Origin: Actinomycetota bacterium | GTDB lineage: Bacteria > Actinomycetota > Actinomycetes > Actinomycetales > Dermatophilaceae | NCBI GenBank assembly: GCA_020160805.1 | Contig: JAIUPO010000003.1 | Span: 62,001-126,000 of the forward strand | Direction: 5' to 3' | Length of the DNA: 64,000 nucleotides | The notes under the pieces: generated by a model | Told to the model about the DNA's origin: nothing | What the model saw: only the letters and a program-made list of their open reading frames with translations | The model's database searches: none | Made by a program: the position numbers and the translations under genes | Shown: positions 19,406-28,110 of the stretch, piece after piece | How the letters are laid out: each line of letters opens with the position of its first letter | How positions within the stretch are numbered: position 1 is the stretch's first letter

Positions 19406-20046
19406 CAGGAGACCTTGCCGTCCGCGTCCATGCCGCCGGTGCAGACCGCGCCGGGCTCGGGCGTCTGGGGACCCTGCCGGTAGGCCGCGATGAAGGCCTC
19501 CAGGCGCGGATCGTCGGCGCCCGTCAGCGTCAGCTGCTTGCCCCAGGCGGAGGCGACAACCGGGCTGGGCAGGCCGTCAAACGGCGAGAGCACCATGTAG
19601 GTCGACGGGATCTCCTTGCGGAGCTTGTCGACATCGGCGCTCGGGAGCTTCGGGTCGTAGGTCACCCACACCGCCCCGTGCTCCAGGGAGTGCACAGCAT
19701 TCTCGTTCGGAACCGGCTTGTCGTAGACGCCGCAGTTGAGCCACGTGCCGTTGTGCTCGCCGCCAACGGGCGGGTTCTCGGCATACTTCACCGGCTGATT
19801 GGTATGGGCGCCACCCTTGTATTCGACGCTCTTGACGCCATCGAGGCTGACCTTGTCCGCGGACTGCCGGTCCTTGACGATGGTGAACCCCACGACGCCG
19901 GCAATCAGCAGCAGGACGGCCAAGCCAGACCCCCAGATCGCCATCCCGCGCCGGCGTTCGGCCTGCGCCTGCTGTTTGCGGACCGCCTCAAGCTGCGCGC
20001 GTCGCGCCGCTGATGTGTCGGTGGTTGCTTGCTTCTTCTTCGCCAC
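19405..20046 (-). CDS. DUF3105 membrane-anchored protein
   Basis: 213 residues. A basic N terminus (MAKKKQ...RRRG) precedes one membrane helix (about 37-57). The exported part has the family core: NPPVGGEHNGTWLNCGVY and NAVHSLEHGAVWVTYDP, with conserved His and Cys residues that might bind metal. The next gene (DUF305) begins on its stop codon, so they form a two-gene operon. Function is unknown; the shared His/Met chemistry hints at metal handling. Confidence 0.88.
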   Translation of the reverse strand: MAKKKQATTDTSAARRAQLEAVRKQQAQAERRRGMAIWGSGLAVLLLIAGVVGFTIVKDRQSADKVSLDGVKSVEYKGGAHTNQPVKYAENPPVGGEHNGTWLNCGVYDKPVPNENAVHSLEHGAVWVTYDPKLPSADVDKLRKEIPSTYMVLSPFDGLPSPVVASAWGKQLTLTGADDPRLEAFIAAYRQGPQTPEPGAVCTGGMDADGKVS

Positions 20047-20167
20047 GGGCCTGCCTTGTCAGTGGTGAGCGGGAAAAGTAAGGGTCGCATGCTAGGCGAG
20101 AAGCCTGACGGTTTCCTGGGAAGGTGAAGCGGCGTGCGGCCGACGCAACGCGGGAGGCGCGGCACGA

Positions 20168-20647
20168 ATGACCGTGCTCGACGCCTTCGCCCTCGTGGGT
20201 TTTTTGCGCGGCGAACCGTGCGCAGGGCAGGTCGAGGAGCTCTTTGGTGGAATCACGGCCATATCGAGCGCCAACCTGGCAGAAGTGATCGACCTGCTCG
20301 TCCGCGTGTTCGGATTCGGTGAAGATGAATTGCTCGGTGACTTGGCCTTGCTCCAGCAAGCAGGGTTGGACGTTGTCGACGTCGACACCGCTATCGCCAC
20401 CCGCGCGGCTCTGTTGCGCGCCAGGCACTACGGCAGCAAGCGCTGCCCAGTGAGCCTCGCCGACTGCGTGGCGCTCGCGACCGCCGAAAGGCTCAGGCAA
20501 CCGCTCGCCACTGCTGATCCAGATCTGCTCAGGGTGGCGCGTGACGAATCGGTTGCGGTCTGCCCACTCCCTGACAGTTCCGGACGTATGCCGCCCGCAC
20601 GATCCCGGGGCCGACGTCGCCCCGCCTTGGCTGGCGCTTGGGCTTGA
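20168..20647 (+). CDS. PIN-domain ribonuclease (VapC-like), no full antitoxin visible
   Basis: About 159 residues. The PIN acidic residues are present: VLDAFALVGFL (Asp 5), ANLAEVIDLL (Glu), SLADCVALATAE (Asp) and ATADPDLL (Asp). VapC toxins cut tRNA or rRNA. Only 121 bp separate it from the divergent DUF3105 gene, too little for a usual VapB antitoxin. However a short frame ending in RRAADATREARHE stops in an ATGA overlap with this start, looking like the tail of a lost antitoxin. The C terminus after residue 135 is Arg/Pro-rich and may be a run-on. Possible pseudogene or orphan enzyme. Confidence 0.7.
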   Translation: MTVLDAFALVGFLRGEPCAGQVEELFGGITAISSANLAEVIDLLVRVFGFGEDELLGDLALLQQAGLDVVDVDTAIATRAALLRARHYGSKRCPVSLADCVALATAERLRQPLATADPDLLRVARDESVAVCPLPDSSGRMPPARSRGRRRPALAGAWA

Positions 20648-20680
20648 TGAGTCGCCAGTTGACAACTCGGCGACGCTGAT

Positions 20681-20696
20681 ATGCAATATATTGCAT
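20681..20696. promoter_or_regulatory. 16-bp perfect palindrome at the gntR start
   Basis: ATGCAATA followed by TATTGCAT, a perfect 16-bp palindrome that overlaps the ATG of the GntR gene. A TTGACA box lies at 20659-20664. Most likely the autoregulatory operator of the GntR protein. Confidence 0.65.
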
Positions 20697-21381
20697 GCCG
20701 ATTCCGAAGAATGCCGGAACTAGTGCGCTGAAGCGCGGGCTGCTTCGCGATGATGTGTATGCCCGACTGCGGGACGCCATCGTCGACGGCACCTTCTCGC
20801 CGGGGGAGCAGCTGCGCGATCAAGACCTGGCCGAGTGGCTGGGGGTGAGTCGGACGCCAGTGCGCGAGGCAATCCTGCGGCTGAGTGCGGCGGGCCTGGT
20901 GTCGGCCGCGCCCGGTCGGTCGACGATCGTCGCTCCGCTCGAGAGCAGCGCGATCCGGGACGCCCAGTCGGTCGTCGCGGCGATGCACCGGCTGGCCGTG
21001 GAACTCGCCGTGGCGCGGCTCAGCAGCGACGACCTGCACGCCATGCGTGCGGCCAACCAGGATTTTGCCGCCGCCATGCGGGCCGGGGATGCCGACGCCG
21101 CACTTGCCGCAGATGACGCTTTCCACGCGATTCCCGTTGCGGCAGCGGCTAATTCGGCGATCGTGACCGTTCTCGACCAGTTCACGCCGGTGCTGCGCCG
21201 CCTGGAGCGGCTGCGCTTCGCCTCGCTCACCGGCCGGGCGTCGGTCGCACTGCATACCCGTCTCGTCGACCTGTGCGAGACGGGGGACACCGCCGCGGCG
21301 GCGGAGGTCTCGCACGAGACCTGGCAAAGCCTCGGCCCGCTGCTCTCGACTCTCGACCAGGCCACCACCTCCGCCCCATGA
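20695..21381 (+). CDS. GntR-family (FadR-subgroup) regulator of the ACC deaminase operon
   Basis: 228 residues. The winged helix is [44 protein letters not shown] and [18 protein letters not shown]; the rest is an all-helical FCD-type effector domain with His near 145 and 189. The ATG lies inside a perfect palindrome and has no ribosome site, so the mRNA may be leaderless. The ACC deaminase gene begins 50 bp downstream on the same strand, so this protein probably senses ACC, 2-oxobutyrate or a related amino acid. Confidence 0.85.
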   Translation: MPIPKNAGTSALKRGLLRDDVYARLRDAIVDGTFSPGEQLRDQDLAEWLGVSRTPVREAILRLSAAGLVSAAPGRSTIVAPLESSAIRDAQSVVAAMHRLAVELAVARLSSDDLHAMRAANQDFAAAMRAGDADAALAADDAFHAIPVAAAANSAIVTVLDQFTPVLRRLERLRFASLTGRASVALHTRLVDLCETGDTAAAAEVSHETWQSLGPLLSTLDQATTSAP

Positions 21382-21431
21382 CCACAACCACACCCCGCCG
21401 AACCACCCGGCACAACCGCAAAGGACGACCA

Positions 21432-22460
21432 ATGAAGCTCGACCAGTTTCCCCGCCACCAGCTGACCTTCGGCCCCAGCCCGATCCATCACCTCAAGCGG
21501 CTGTCCGACCACCTCGGCGGCGCCCAGGTCTGGGCCAAGCGCGAGGACGTGAGCAGCGGGCTGGCATACGGCGGCAACAAGATTCGCAAGATGGAGTACA
21601 TCGTCCCGGACGCGATCGCCTCCGGCGCCGACACGCTGGTCTCGATCGGCGGCTACCAGTCCAACCACACCCGGCAGGTCGCGGCCGTCGCCGCCCACCT
21701 CGGCATGAAATGCCGCCTGGTGCAGGAGAAGTGGGTGCCCTGGGATGACCCAGTGAACGACAAGGTCGGCAACATCCTGCTCTCGCGCATGATGGGCGCG
21801 GACTCGCGGCTCGACCCCGCCGGCTTCGACATCGGCATCCGCGACTCCTGGAAGGACGCGCTGCGCGAGGTCGAGGAGGCGGGCGGCACGCCATACGCCA
21901 TCCCCGCCGGCGCCTCCGAGCACCCCCTCGGCGGGCTCGGGTTCGCGAACTGGGCCTTCGAGGTCGCCGAGCAGGAGAAGCAGTTCGGCGTCTTCTTCGA
22001 CACCATCGTCGTCTGCACCGTGACTGGCTCGACGCACGCGGGCATGATCGCCGGCTTCGCCGCGCTGGAGGAACTCACCGGAGTTAAGCGCCGCGTGCTC
22101 GGCATCGACGCCTCCGCCACCCTGGAGAAGACCCGCGATCAGGTCGCCCGGATCGCCCGCCACACCGCCGAGCTGATCGAGCTCGGCCGCGACATCCGCG
22201 ATGACGAAATCCAGGTGCTCGAGGGCTGGGCCGGAGAGCTGTACGGTCTGCCCGTGGAGTCGACGATGAACGCCATGGCGATGGGCGCGCAGCTCGAGGC
22301 GATGATCACCGACCCGGTCTATGAAGGCAAGTCCCTCGCCGGGCTCATCGACCTGGTCAAGGACAAGGACATCCCGGCGGACTCGACGGTGCTCTATGCC
22401 CACCTCGGCGGGCAGCAGGCTGTCAACGCCTACCACTCGCTGTGGGACCCGGTGAAATGA
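21432..22460 (+). CDS. acdS: 1-aminocyclopropane-1-carboxylate deaminase
   Basis: 342 residues from ATG 21432, with AAAGGACG upstream. It is a PLP enzyme of the tryptophan-synthase-beta fold and matches true ACC deaminases: PLP lysine in [20 protein letters not shown] with the catalytic serine, [11 protein letters not shown], a [10 protein letters not shown] segment carrying the Tyr-Glu pair that separates ACC deaminase from D-cysteine desulfhydrase, and [14 protein letters not shown] near the end. It converts ACC to 2-oxobutyrate and ammonia, lowering ethylene in host plants or supplying nitrogen. Its stop overlaps the AceE-like gene. Confidence 0.93.
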   Translation: MKLDQFPRHQLTFGPSPIHHLKRLSDHLGGAQVWAKREDVSSGLAYGGNKIRKMEYIVPDAIASGADTLVSIGGYQSNHTRQVAAVAAHLGMKCRLVQEKWVPWDDPVNDKVGNILLSRMMGADSRLDPAGFDIGIRDSWKDALREVEEAGGTPYAIPAGASEHPLGGLGFANWAFEVAEQEKQFGVFFDTIVVCTVTGSTHAGMIAGFAALEELTGVKRRVLGIDASATLEKTRDQVARIARHTAELIELGRDIRDDEIQVLEGWAGELYGLPVESTMNAMAMGAQLEAMITDPVYEGKSLAGLIDLVKDKDIPADSTVLYAHLGGQQAVNAYHSLWDPVK

Positions 22461-24892
22461 GCGACGCAGGAGCTCCTATTTCACCGGAGCAGCGAGAGAG
22501 TGCGAGCGGAGCGAGCGCGGTGCCTTTGCATGAAGTGACCGAAAGCACTGGCGTGCAGCCGGATTCGAAGCTGCTCGAGGACATCGCGCAGCGCGTCCTT
22601 TGGCTGTCCACGCGCATTGTCGACGGCGCGAACCACGACCGCGCCACCGGCGATGGGGTAAAGGTCGGCGGTCACCAGGCCAGCAGTGCCAGCCTGGTAA
22701 CAGCCATGACAGCGCTCTACTTCGCGCACCTCGACGCGCCGGACCGCATCTCCGTCAAGCCGCACGCCTCGCCGGTGCTGCACGCGATCAACTACCTCCT
22801 CGGCAATCTCGACCGCTCCTATCTCCCGACGCTGCGGGCGTTCGGTGGGTTGCAGTCCTATCCGTCCCGCACCAAGGACCCCGATCCGGTCGACTTCTCG
22901 ACCGGATCGGTGGGCCTCGGCCCGGCGGCGCCGCTCTTCGCGGCCGTTGCCCGCAGGTATGTCGATGCGCACTTCGGTGCCCGCCCCGCCTCGCGTTTCA
23001 TCGCGTTGCTCGGCGACGCCGAATTGGACGAGGGCAACATCTGGGAGGCCATCGCCGACCCGGCCACGCAGGGTCTCGGCAATGTCATGTGGATCGTCGA
23101 CTTCAACCGGCAATCTCTGGACCGCGTGGTGCCTGGCATCCGAATCCAACAGTGGCGCAGTCAATTTCAGGCAGCGGGCTGGCATGTCGTCGAGGTGAAG
23201 TACGGTCCTCGGCTCACCGCGGCATACGCCCAGCCCGGGGGAGCGGCGCTGGAGGCGTGGATCGATGCCATGCCCAACGAGCGCTACCAATCCCTGTTCG
23301 GGCTCGACCCGGCTGGCGTTCGCGAGCGTTTCCTCGACGGCGCGCCCGCCGAGGTGGTCGGCTTCTTCGACGGTATGCCGGACGCGGACCTCGCGAGCCT
23401 GGTCACCGATCTCGGGGGTCACGATGTGGAGGCGATGCTTGCGGCGTACCGCGCCTGCGACGCCGAAACCGACCGTCCCAGTGTGGTTTTCGCCTATACC
23501 GTCAAGGGTTGGGGTCTGCCGCTGGCGGGCAACCCGCGCAACCACTCCGCGCTGCTTTCGACAGAGCAGGTCGGCGAGCTGCGCACGCGCCTCGGCTTGA
23601 CCAGCGACACCGAGTGGGACCGCTTCGACCCGACCACCGCGGCCGGTCAGTGGGCCGGCGTGCGCGCCGAGCACCTGCGCCGCGATCCGGCGCAAGAGCG
23701 GCAGCCGCTGCCGGTCCCGGCCGCAACGGGGCTCAAGTCGGCGAAGCCGATGTCGACCCAAGAGGCCTTCGGCCGCATCCTCGTCAGCCTCTCGCGCGTC
23801 GACGGCGTCGGCGATCACATCGTCACCACCGCGCCGGATGTCGCGACCTCGACCAACCTCGCCGGCTTCATCAACCGCACGGGTGTCTTCCACCCGGAGG
23901 AGAAGGTTTCGTGGAGTCCCGATCCGCTCGTGAAGTGGACGGAATCGCCTGCGGGACAACACATCGAGCTCGGCATCTCGGAGATGAACCTCTTCCTCAA
24001 CCTCGGGATGCTCGGCCTCGCGTGGGACCACTCCGACCAGCTGCTCCTGCCGGTCGGGACGCTCTATGACCCCTTCGTCCTGCGCGGACTCGACGCCTAT
24101 GTGTATGCCGCCTACTCCGGCTCGCGCTTCGTCGTCGCCGGCACGCCTTCGGGCGTGACCCTCGCCCCCGAGGGCGGCGCGCACCAGTCGACGATCACGG
24201 CGTCCGTGGGGATCGAGCTGCCCAACACGACGCTGCTGGAGCCGGCATATGGCGCGTGCGTCGACTGGCTGCTCTGCCACGCATTGGCGCGGATCGCCGA
24301 CCCCGGCAAGGGTGATGCGCTTGGCAAGACCGAGGACGGCAGCTACTATTTCCGGCTCACGACTCGCCCGATCGACCAGGCGCCTTTCGAGGCGGCCCGG
24401 GAGCGGCTGGGCGAGGCGACCTTGCGGCGGCAGGTGCTGGCCGGTGCCTACCGGCTTGTCGACGCGGGGGAGACACACGGAGCGCCGGTCGTCCAACTCG
24501 CTGCCTCCGGTGCGGTCATGCCCGAAGTCCTTACGGCCGCAGCGGAACTCGCGGACGAGGGCATCCTCGCGCATGTGATCGACCTGACGTCCGCCGACCG
24601 GCTGTATGCCGCGTGGCAGCGCACGCTGCGCCAGGGCATCCGCACGGCGACGACCCCGTCGATCCCGGGGGCCTTGCGGGCGGCGTTCGACATGCGGGCT
24701 CCCGTGGTCACCGTGCACGATGCGTCATCGCACGCGCTCGCCTGGCTCGGTTCCGCGCTCGGGGTGCCGTGCGTGCCGCTCGGCGTCGACTCGTTCGGGC
24801 AGTCGGGCACGGTAGCGGACTTGTATGAGGCGCACGACCTCACCTCCGGCTCGATCGTCAACGCCGCGCTCGCCGCGCTCGCGCTGCGCTGA
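22457..24892 (+). CDS. AceE-like thiamine-diphosphate 2-oxoacid dehydrogenase E1
   Basis: 811 residues from ATG 22457, which overlaps the acdS stop (ATGA). It has the homodimeric E1 layout: TPP-binding [17 protein letters not shown] with [15 protein letters not shown], a middle transketolase-like domain ([32 protein letters not shown]), and a C-terminal transketolase domain. It is shorter than housekeeping AceE (about 890-920) and lacks part of its N terminus. Because ACC deaminase yields 2-oxobutyrate, I infer that this enzyme oxidatively decarboxylates 2-oxobutyrate toward propionyl groups. No E2 or E3 gene is nearby, so it would borrow those of the main complex or work as a decarboxylase. 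Confidence 0.8.
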   Translation: MSDAGAPISPEQRESASGASAVPLHEVTESTGVQPDSKLLEDIAQRVLWLSTRIVDGANHDRATGDGVKVGGHQASSASLVTAMTALYFAHLDAPDRISVKPHASPVLHAINYLLGNLDRSYLPTLRAFGGLQSYPSRTKDPDPVDFSTGSVGLGPAAPLFAAVARRYVDAHFGARPASRFIALLGDAELDEGNIWEAIADPATQGLGNVMWIVDFNRQSLDRVVPGIRIQQWRSQFQAAGWHVVEVKYGPRLTAAYAQPGGAALEAWIDAMPNERYQSLFGLDPAGVRERFLDGAPAEVVGFFDGMPDADLASLVTDLGGHDVEAMLAAYRACDAETDRPSVVFAYTVKGWGLPLAGNPRNHSALLSTEQVGELRTRLGLTSDTEWDRFDPTTAAGQWAGVRAEHLRRDPAQERQPLPVPAATGLKSAKPMSTQEAFGRILVSLSRVDGVGDHIVTTAPDVATSTNLAGFINRTGVFHPEEKVSWSPDPLVKWTESPAGQHIELGISEMNLFLNLGMLGLAWDHSDQLLLPVGTLYDPFVLRGLDAYVYAAYSGSRFVVAGTPSGVTLAPEGGAHQSTITASVGIELPNTTLLEPAYGACVDWLLCHALARIADPGKGDALGKTEDGSYYFRLTTRPIDQAPFEAARERLGEATLRRQVLAGAYRLVDAGETHGAPVVQLAASGAVMPEVLTAAAELADEGILAHVIDLTSADRLYAAWQRTLRQGIRTATTPSIPGALRAAFDMRAPVVTVHDASSHALAWLGSALGVPCVPLGVDSFGQSGTVADLYEAHDLTSGSIVNAALAALALR

Positions 24893-24928
24893 CGTCGGGT
24901 GGTCGGGGAACGGTCATACGATCGGCTC

Positions 24929-25405
24929 GTGAGCGAGCACATCGACGCGACCCCGGCCACCAATCACGCGAGTGAGCTCGGTCTGGATTTCGTTGTCACG
25001 CAACATGGTCCGGTTGCATCACTCGCCGAGGCGGCCGCAGCACGCGGGGTGACGCCCGCGGACATCATCAAGACGCTCGTGGTGCGCCGGGCCGATGACG
25101 ACTTCCTGTTCGTCCTCGTCCCCGGCGATCGCGAGATCTCGTGGCCGAAGCTGCGTGGTCTGCTCGGCGTCAATCGCCTCTCGATGCCGGACGCGGCGAC
25201 TGCCAAGGCGGTCACGGGCTACGAGCGCGGCACCATCACGCCGCTCGGCGCCTCGACCGCCTGGCCGGTCATCGCGGACGCGTCCATCCCCGGTCGCCGG
25301 ATCTCCATGGGCGCCGGCCGCCATGGCATGGCGCTCAGCCTCGACGCCGATCCCCTGCTCCAGGCCCTCGCCGCGCGGGTAGCCGACATCAGCGAGCCGC
25401 AGTAG
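24929..25405 (+). CDS. YbaK/EbsC-family aminoacyl-tRNA deacylase
   Basis: 158 residues from GTG 24929 (GTG 24899 is in frame but too close to the previous stop). It has the INS-like editing fold: ADIIKTLVVRRADDDFLFVLVPGDREISWPKLR, then TGYERGTITPLGAS and RRISMGAGRHGMALSL. The conserved lysine (IIKTL) and GxxxP segment fit the YbaK/ProXp group, which removes mischarged amino acids from tRNA. Which tRNA is not clear from sequence. It ends in a 17-bp tail-to-tail overlap with the next gene. Confidence 0.88.
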   Translation: MSEHIDATPATNHASELGLDFVVTQHGPVASLAEAAAARGVTPADIIKTLVVRRADDDFLFVLVPGDREISWPKLRGLLGVNRLSMPDAATAKAVTGYERGTITPLGASTAWPVIADASIPGRRISMGAGRHGMALSLDADPLLQALAARVADISEPQ

Positions 25406-26153
25406 CCGGCTCGTCAAGCACCAATTGGGCGAGCACGCCATTGTGGTCACTCACCGGCGGCTCGGGCGTGAGCACATGCCAGACGGCAGCGTCGAAGCCG
25501 CGCTGCCACATCCAGTCGATGCAACCGCCACCCGCGCCAAAGCCATTGAACGTCTGCCGCGGTTCGCTCGTCGGGAAGATCGCCGTGAGGGCGCGAGCCA
25601 GGGTGCGGTATGCCGGGCTGCCGGGCTCATCGTTGAAGTCACCGGCGAGGACCAGCGGTCCGTCGCCGAGTGATTCAACCAGTTCGACGAGCTGTTGAGC
25701 GGACGCGGATCTGCTTGTCGCACAAAGCTGGTCGAGGTGCGTGCTCGCGATCGTGACCTCCACCCCGGAGACCCGATGGCGGTAGCGAGCCCACGTCACC
25801 ATCCGTGGGCAGTCCTGCGTGGCTGTCCACGTTGACGGGATCGTCCGGGGAGTGGCCGAGAGCGCGAGGTGGTCGGATGCCGTGACCTCCCACCGATCCG
25901 CCCGGTGCACGACCGCGCAGTGCTCGTCGCTCGACCCGCCGCGCCGGCCGAGGCCGGTCCACTCCAGCGGCGCATCGGCTGGAGAGTCTCGCCGCAGGTC
26001 CTGAAGCATCGCGAAGTGCGCTTCTTGCGTGGTGATGAAATCCGGCTGGACGCGATCGAGGAGCGCCCGGAAGCGCGGTCGCCGCGACGCCCAATCGTTC
26101 GGCGGCGGATCACTCGGACCGCGCAGATTCTGCGTGAGCACCCGGATCTCCAT
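25389..26153 (-). CDS. Endonuclease/exonuclease/phosphatase family protein
   Basis: 254 residues. Motifs of the fold are present in order: VLTQNLRG (Asn near 8), FITTQEAHFAML (catalytic Glu), TIASTHLDQL, LVLAGDFNDEPGSPAY (Asp/Asn) and VSDHNGVLAQL (Asp-His) at the end. Members include nucleases, inositol and sphingolipid phosphodiesterases; the substrate here is not evident. There is no signal peptide, so it acts in the cytoplasm. It overlaps the 3' end of the convergent ybaK-like gene. Confidence 0.85.
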   Translation of the reverse strand: MEIRVLTQNLRGPSDPPPNDWASRRPRFRALLDRVQPDFITTQEAHFAMLQDLRRDSPADAPLEWTGLGRRGGSSDEHCAVVHRADRWEVTASDHLALSATPRTIPSTWTATQDCPRMVTWARYRHRVSGVEVTIASTHLDQLCATSRSASAQQLVELVESLGDGPLVLAGDFNDEPGSPAYRTLARALTAIFPTSEPRQTFNGFGAGGGCIDWMWQRGFDAAVWHVLTPEPPVSDHNGVLAQLVLDEPATAAR

Positions 26154-26218
26154 GGCCTGAACCTAAACCCTTTTGCGAATCTCCCGGACGGGGTCCTCGC
26201 GAAGTACCGGAGGAGGGT

Positions 26219-26235
26219 CCCACGCTCCGCGTGGG
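26219..26235. terminator. Short hairpin in the GNAT-EEP gap
   Basis: CCCACGC (26219-26225) and GCGTGGG (26229-26235) with a TCC loop, between the GNAT stop and the start of the next minus-strand gene. Possible terminator. Confidence 0.4.
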
Positions 26236-26267
26236 CGCTGGCGAGTGAGGAAACGTCGTGGGGTGTC

Positions 26268-27173
26268 TTAGACGTCGGTGACCCAGTGGTGCCAACTCTG
26301 CGTCACGACCATGCCCACCGCCAGATAGACCCCCAAGGCGCCCGTCCGGCTGTCGGTCGATAGCTCGGAGCGCGTCGCCCCACGCCGTCGACCCTCCTCA
26401 AAGGCATCCACGAGCAGCGCCCGAGCCAGCCCCCGACCGCGGTGGTCGCGGCGGACGGCGAGCTGATCGACATATGCACAGTTCTGGCTGTCGAGGATGA
26501 GGCACGCGATGCCGACCGGCTCGCCCGCACTGTCTCTGACGAAGCGAATCTGCCAGGGGGAGAACCCAGTTCTCCCAACGATCCGGGGCCGCCAGTCCTC
26601 GAAGGCCTGTGGGGTGCGGTCCGGCCACTCGTTGAAAGCGTCCTCGATCAGCTGGTATGCCGCGTGCTCATCCTCCGCCGTGAACTCGCGAATCGCGTAC
26701 CCCGGCGGGAGCGGTTGCGGCGCAATCTCCGCGCCCTCGGGCACTTCCAGCACCCAAGAGGTCCACAGCGTGCGGTAGCCGCGGCCTCGCAGCAGCGCCT
26801 CCGCCGGCGAGCCATCGAACTTTGACTGCCCCACGAGCGAGCCGTCCTTGGCGCGGGCGGTCCGCTCGGTCCACGCCGCGAGCCAGCTGCCGATGCCTCG
26901 CCCGTGATGACTCGGCAGCACCGCCCCGTCGGCTCGCCGCGCACCGAAGACTTCCGCGGCGCCGACGAGTTCCTCGCCGTCGAACACGCCCACGGAATCG
27001 GTCGCCAGGTCGAAAGACGAACGAGACCAATCAGATTCGATGTCCTCCGGTTCCACCATTCGGTGCCCCGTATTGACGAACTCGTCCTCGACATACACCC
27101 GGAAGGTCGCGTCGAGGTCGCTCATCGCGAGCGGCCGGGTAACCAAGCCGGCGGGAAGTGGAGGCAGCGTCAT
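26268..27173 (-). CDS. Tandem GNAT-domain acetyltransferase
   Basis: 301 residues from ATG 27173; the frame is open to 27500 but that part is antisense to the Usp gene region and unlike protein. Two GNAT halves are visible, each with an acetyl-CoA motif: PSHHGRGIGSWLAAW in the N-terminal half and VRRDHRGRGLARALLVDAF in the C-terminal half. Similar two-domain proteins acetylate amino acids, antibiotics or mycothiol precursors. The substrate is unknown. It is the last gene of a minus-strand run with usp and the permease but is separated by about 50 bp. Confidence 0.85.
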   Translation of the reverse strand: MTLPPLPAGLVTRPLAMSDLDATFRVYVEDEFVNTGHRMVEPEDIESDWSRSSFDLATDSVGVFDGEELVGAAEVFGARRADGAVLPSHHGRGIGSWLAAWTERTARAKDGSLVGQSKFDGSPAEALLRGRGYRTLWTSWVLEVPEGAEIAPQPLPPGYAIREFTAEDEHAAYQLIEDAFNEWPDRTPQAFEDWRPRIVGRTGFSPWQIRFVRDSAGEPVGIACLILDSQNCAYVDQLAVRRDHRGRGLARALLVDAFEEGRRRGATRSELSTDSRTGALGVYLAVGMVVTQSWHHWVTDV

Positions 27174-27225
27174 ACCCACCAGAGTGCAGCACCGACCCAT
27201 GTCGAGGCCAGCGAATAGCCCGAGG

Positions 27226-28110
27226 TCACGGCACGACGACGACCGGGACAGTGGCGTTGCGCAGGATCTTGGCGGCGCTGGAGCCGAGGAAGACCTGCGC
27301 GAGCCGATGCGTGGAGGAGGACCCGACCACGAGCACCTCGTCGCTGGCCCAGTCGACGCTGGCCAGGGCCGCGGCCCAGGATGCGCCTTCGGAGACAATC
27401 GTCGTGACGGCATCGGCCGCAAAGCCGCTGTCGCGCAGGTGCGCCGCCGCCTCGTCGAGCCCGGAACGGGCCTGCGCAAGCCACTGCTGGAAGACACCAA
27501 GTTCAGCTCCGCGGACGGCGGACGTCACCATGGTCTGCGGGCGGACCGCGAAAGTCACCAGGCGCAGACTCGCGCCGACGCGCAGACAGATCGACGACAC
27601 CTGATCGAGTAACGTCCAACTGGCGTCATCATCGCGAAAACCCATGGTGACGCGGGTGATTCGGGCGTCACCGTCGGCGCGATAACCCCGTGGGGCGATC
27701 GCGACGGGGACTTGCGCCGAGTGCAGCAATCGGTCGGTCTTGGAGGTCGCGGTGACCCGGCCGGGCGGACCGTTTTCGCCCGAACCGACCACCACGAGCG
27801 AGGCCGCCAGACGATCCGTGGCCTCCAAAATGGCTTGCGGTACGGACCGTCCACTGACCCAGGTCGCCTCCCCCAGGACATCGGGATGCTGCGCCAGAAG
27901 TGCCAGGGCTGCAGCCGAACTGGCCTCACCTTCTTGGGCGGCCCATTGCTGGAAGGCTCGGTCGGTGTCGCCCGCAACGGCGGTCTCCCAGCCGCGCGGC
28001 ACGACGGTCAGGGCGTGGACGCGGTCCGCCTCAGACCGGGCGAACTGGCATGCGAGAGCGATGGCACTGCCGTCTTCCTTGTGGGGGCTGTAGCCGACGA
28101 GATAGGTCAT
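27226..28110 (-). CDS. Tandem universal stress protein (UspA domains)
   Basis: 294 residues with two UspA folds. The first ends with the nucleotide-binding motif ASLVVVGSGENGPPG...STSKTDRLLHSAQVPVAI (broken here for length), and the second with EVLVVGSSSTHRLAQVFLG and LRNATVPVVVVP. The G-x2-G-x9-G(S/T) ATP-binding pattern is best in the second half. Its start codon overlaps the stop of the APC permease (ATGA), a pairing common in actinobacteria, suggesting regulation of, or response to, the transporter. Cytoplasmic. Confidence 0.9.
   Translation of the reverse strand: MTYLVGYSPHKEDGSAIALACQFARSEADRVHALTVVPRGWETAVAGDTDRAFQQWAAQEGEASSAAALALLAQHPDVLGEATWVSGRSVPQAILEATDRLAASLVVVGSGENGPPGRVTATSKTDRLLHSAQVPVAIAPRGYRADGDARITRVTMGFRDDDASWTLLDQVSSICLRVGASLRLVTFAVRPQTMVTSAVRGAELGVFQQWLAQARSGLDEAAAHLRDSGFAADAVTTIVSEGASWAAALASVDWASDEVLVVGSSSTHRLAQVFLGSSAAKILRNATVPVVVVP

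Noticed and set aside
22481-24718. Long minus-strand open frame opposite the AceE-like gene
   Set aside because: Arg/Gly/Asp-rich shadow; the plus-strand frame has clear TPP motifs.
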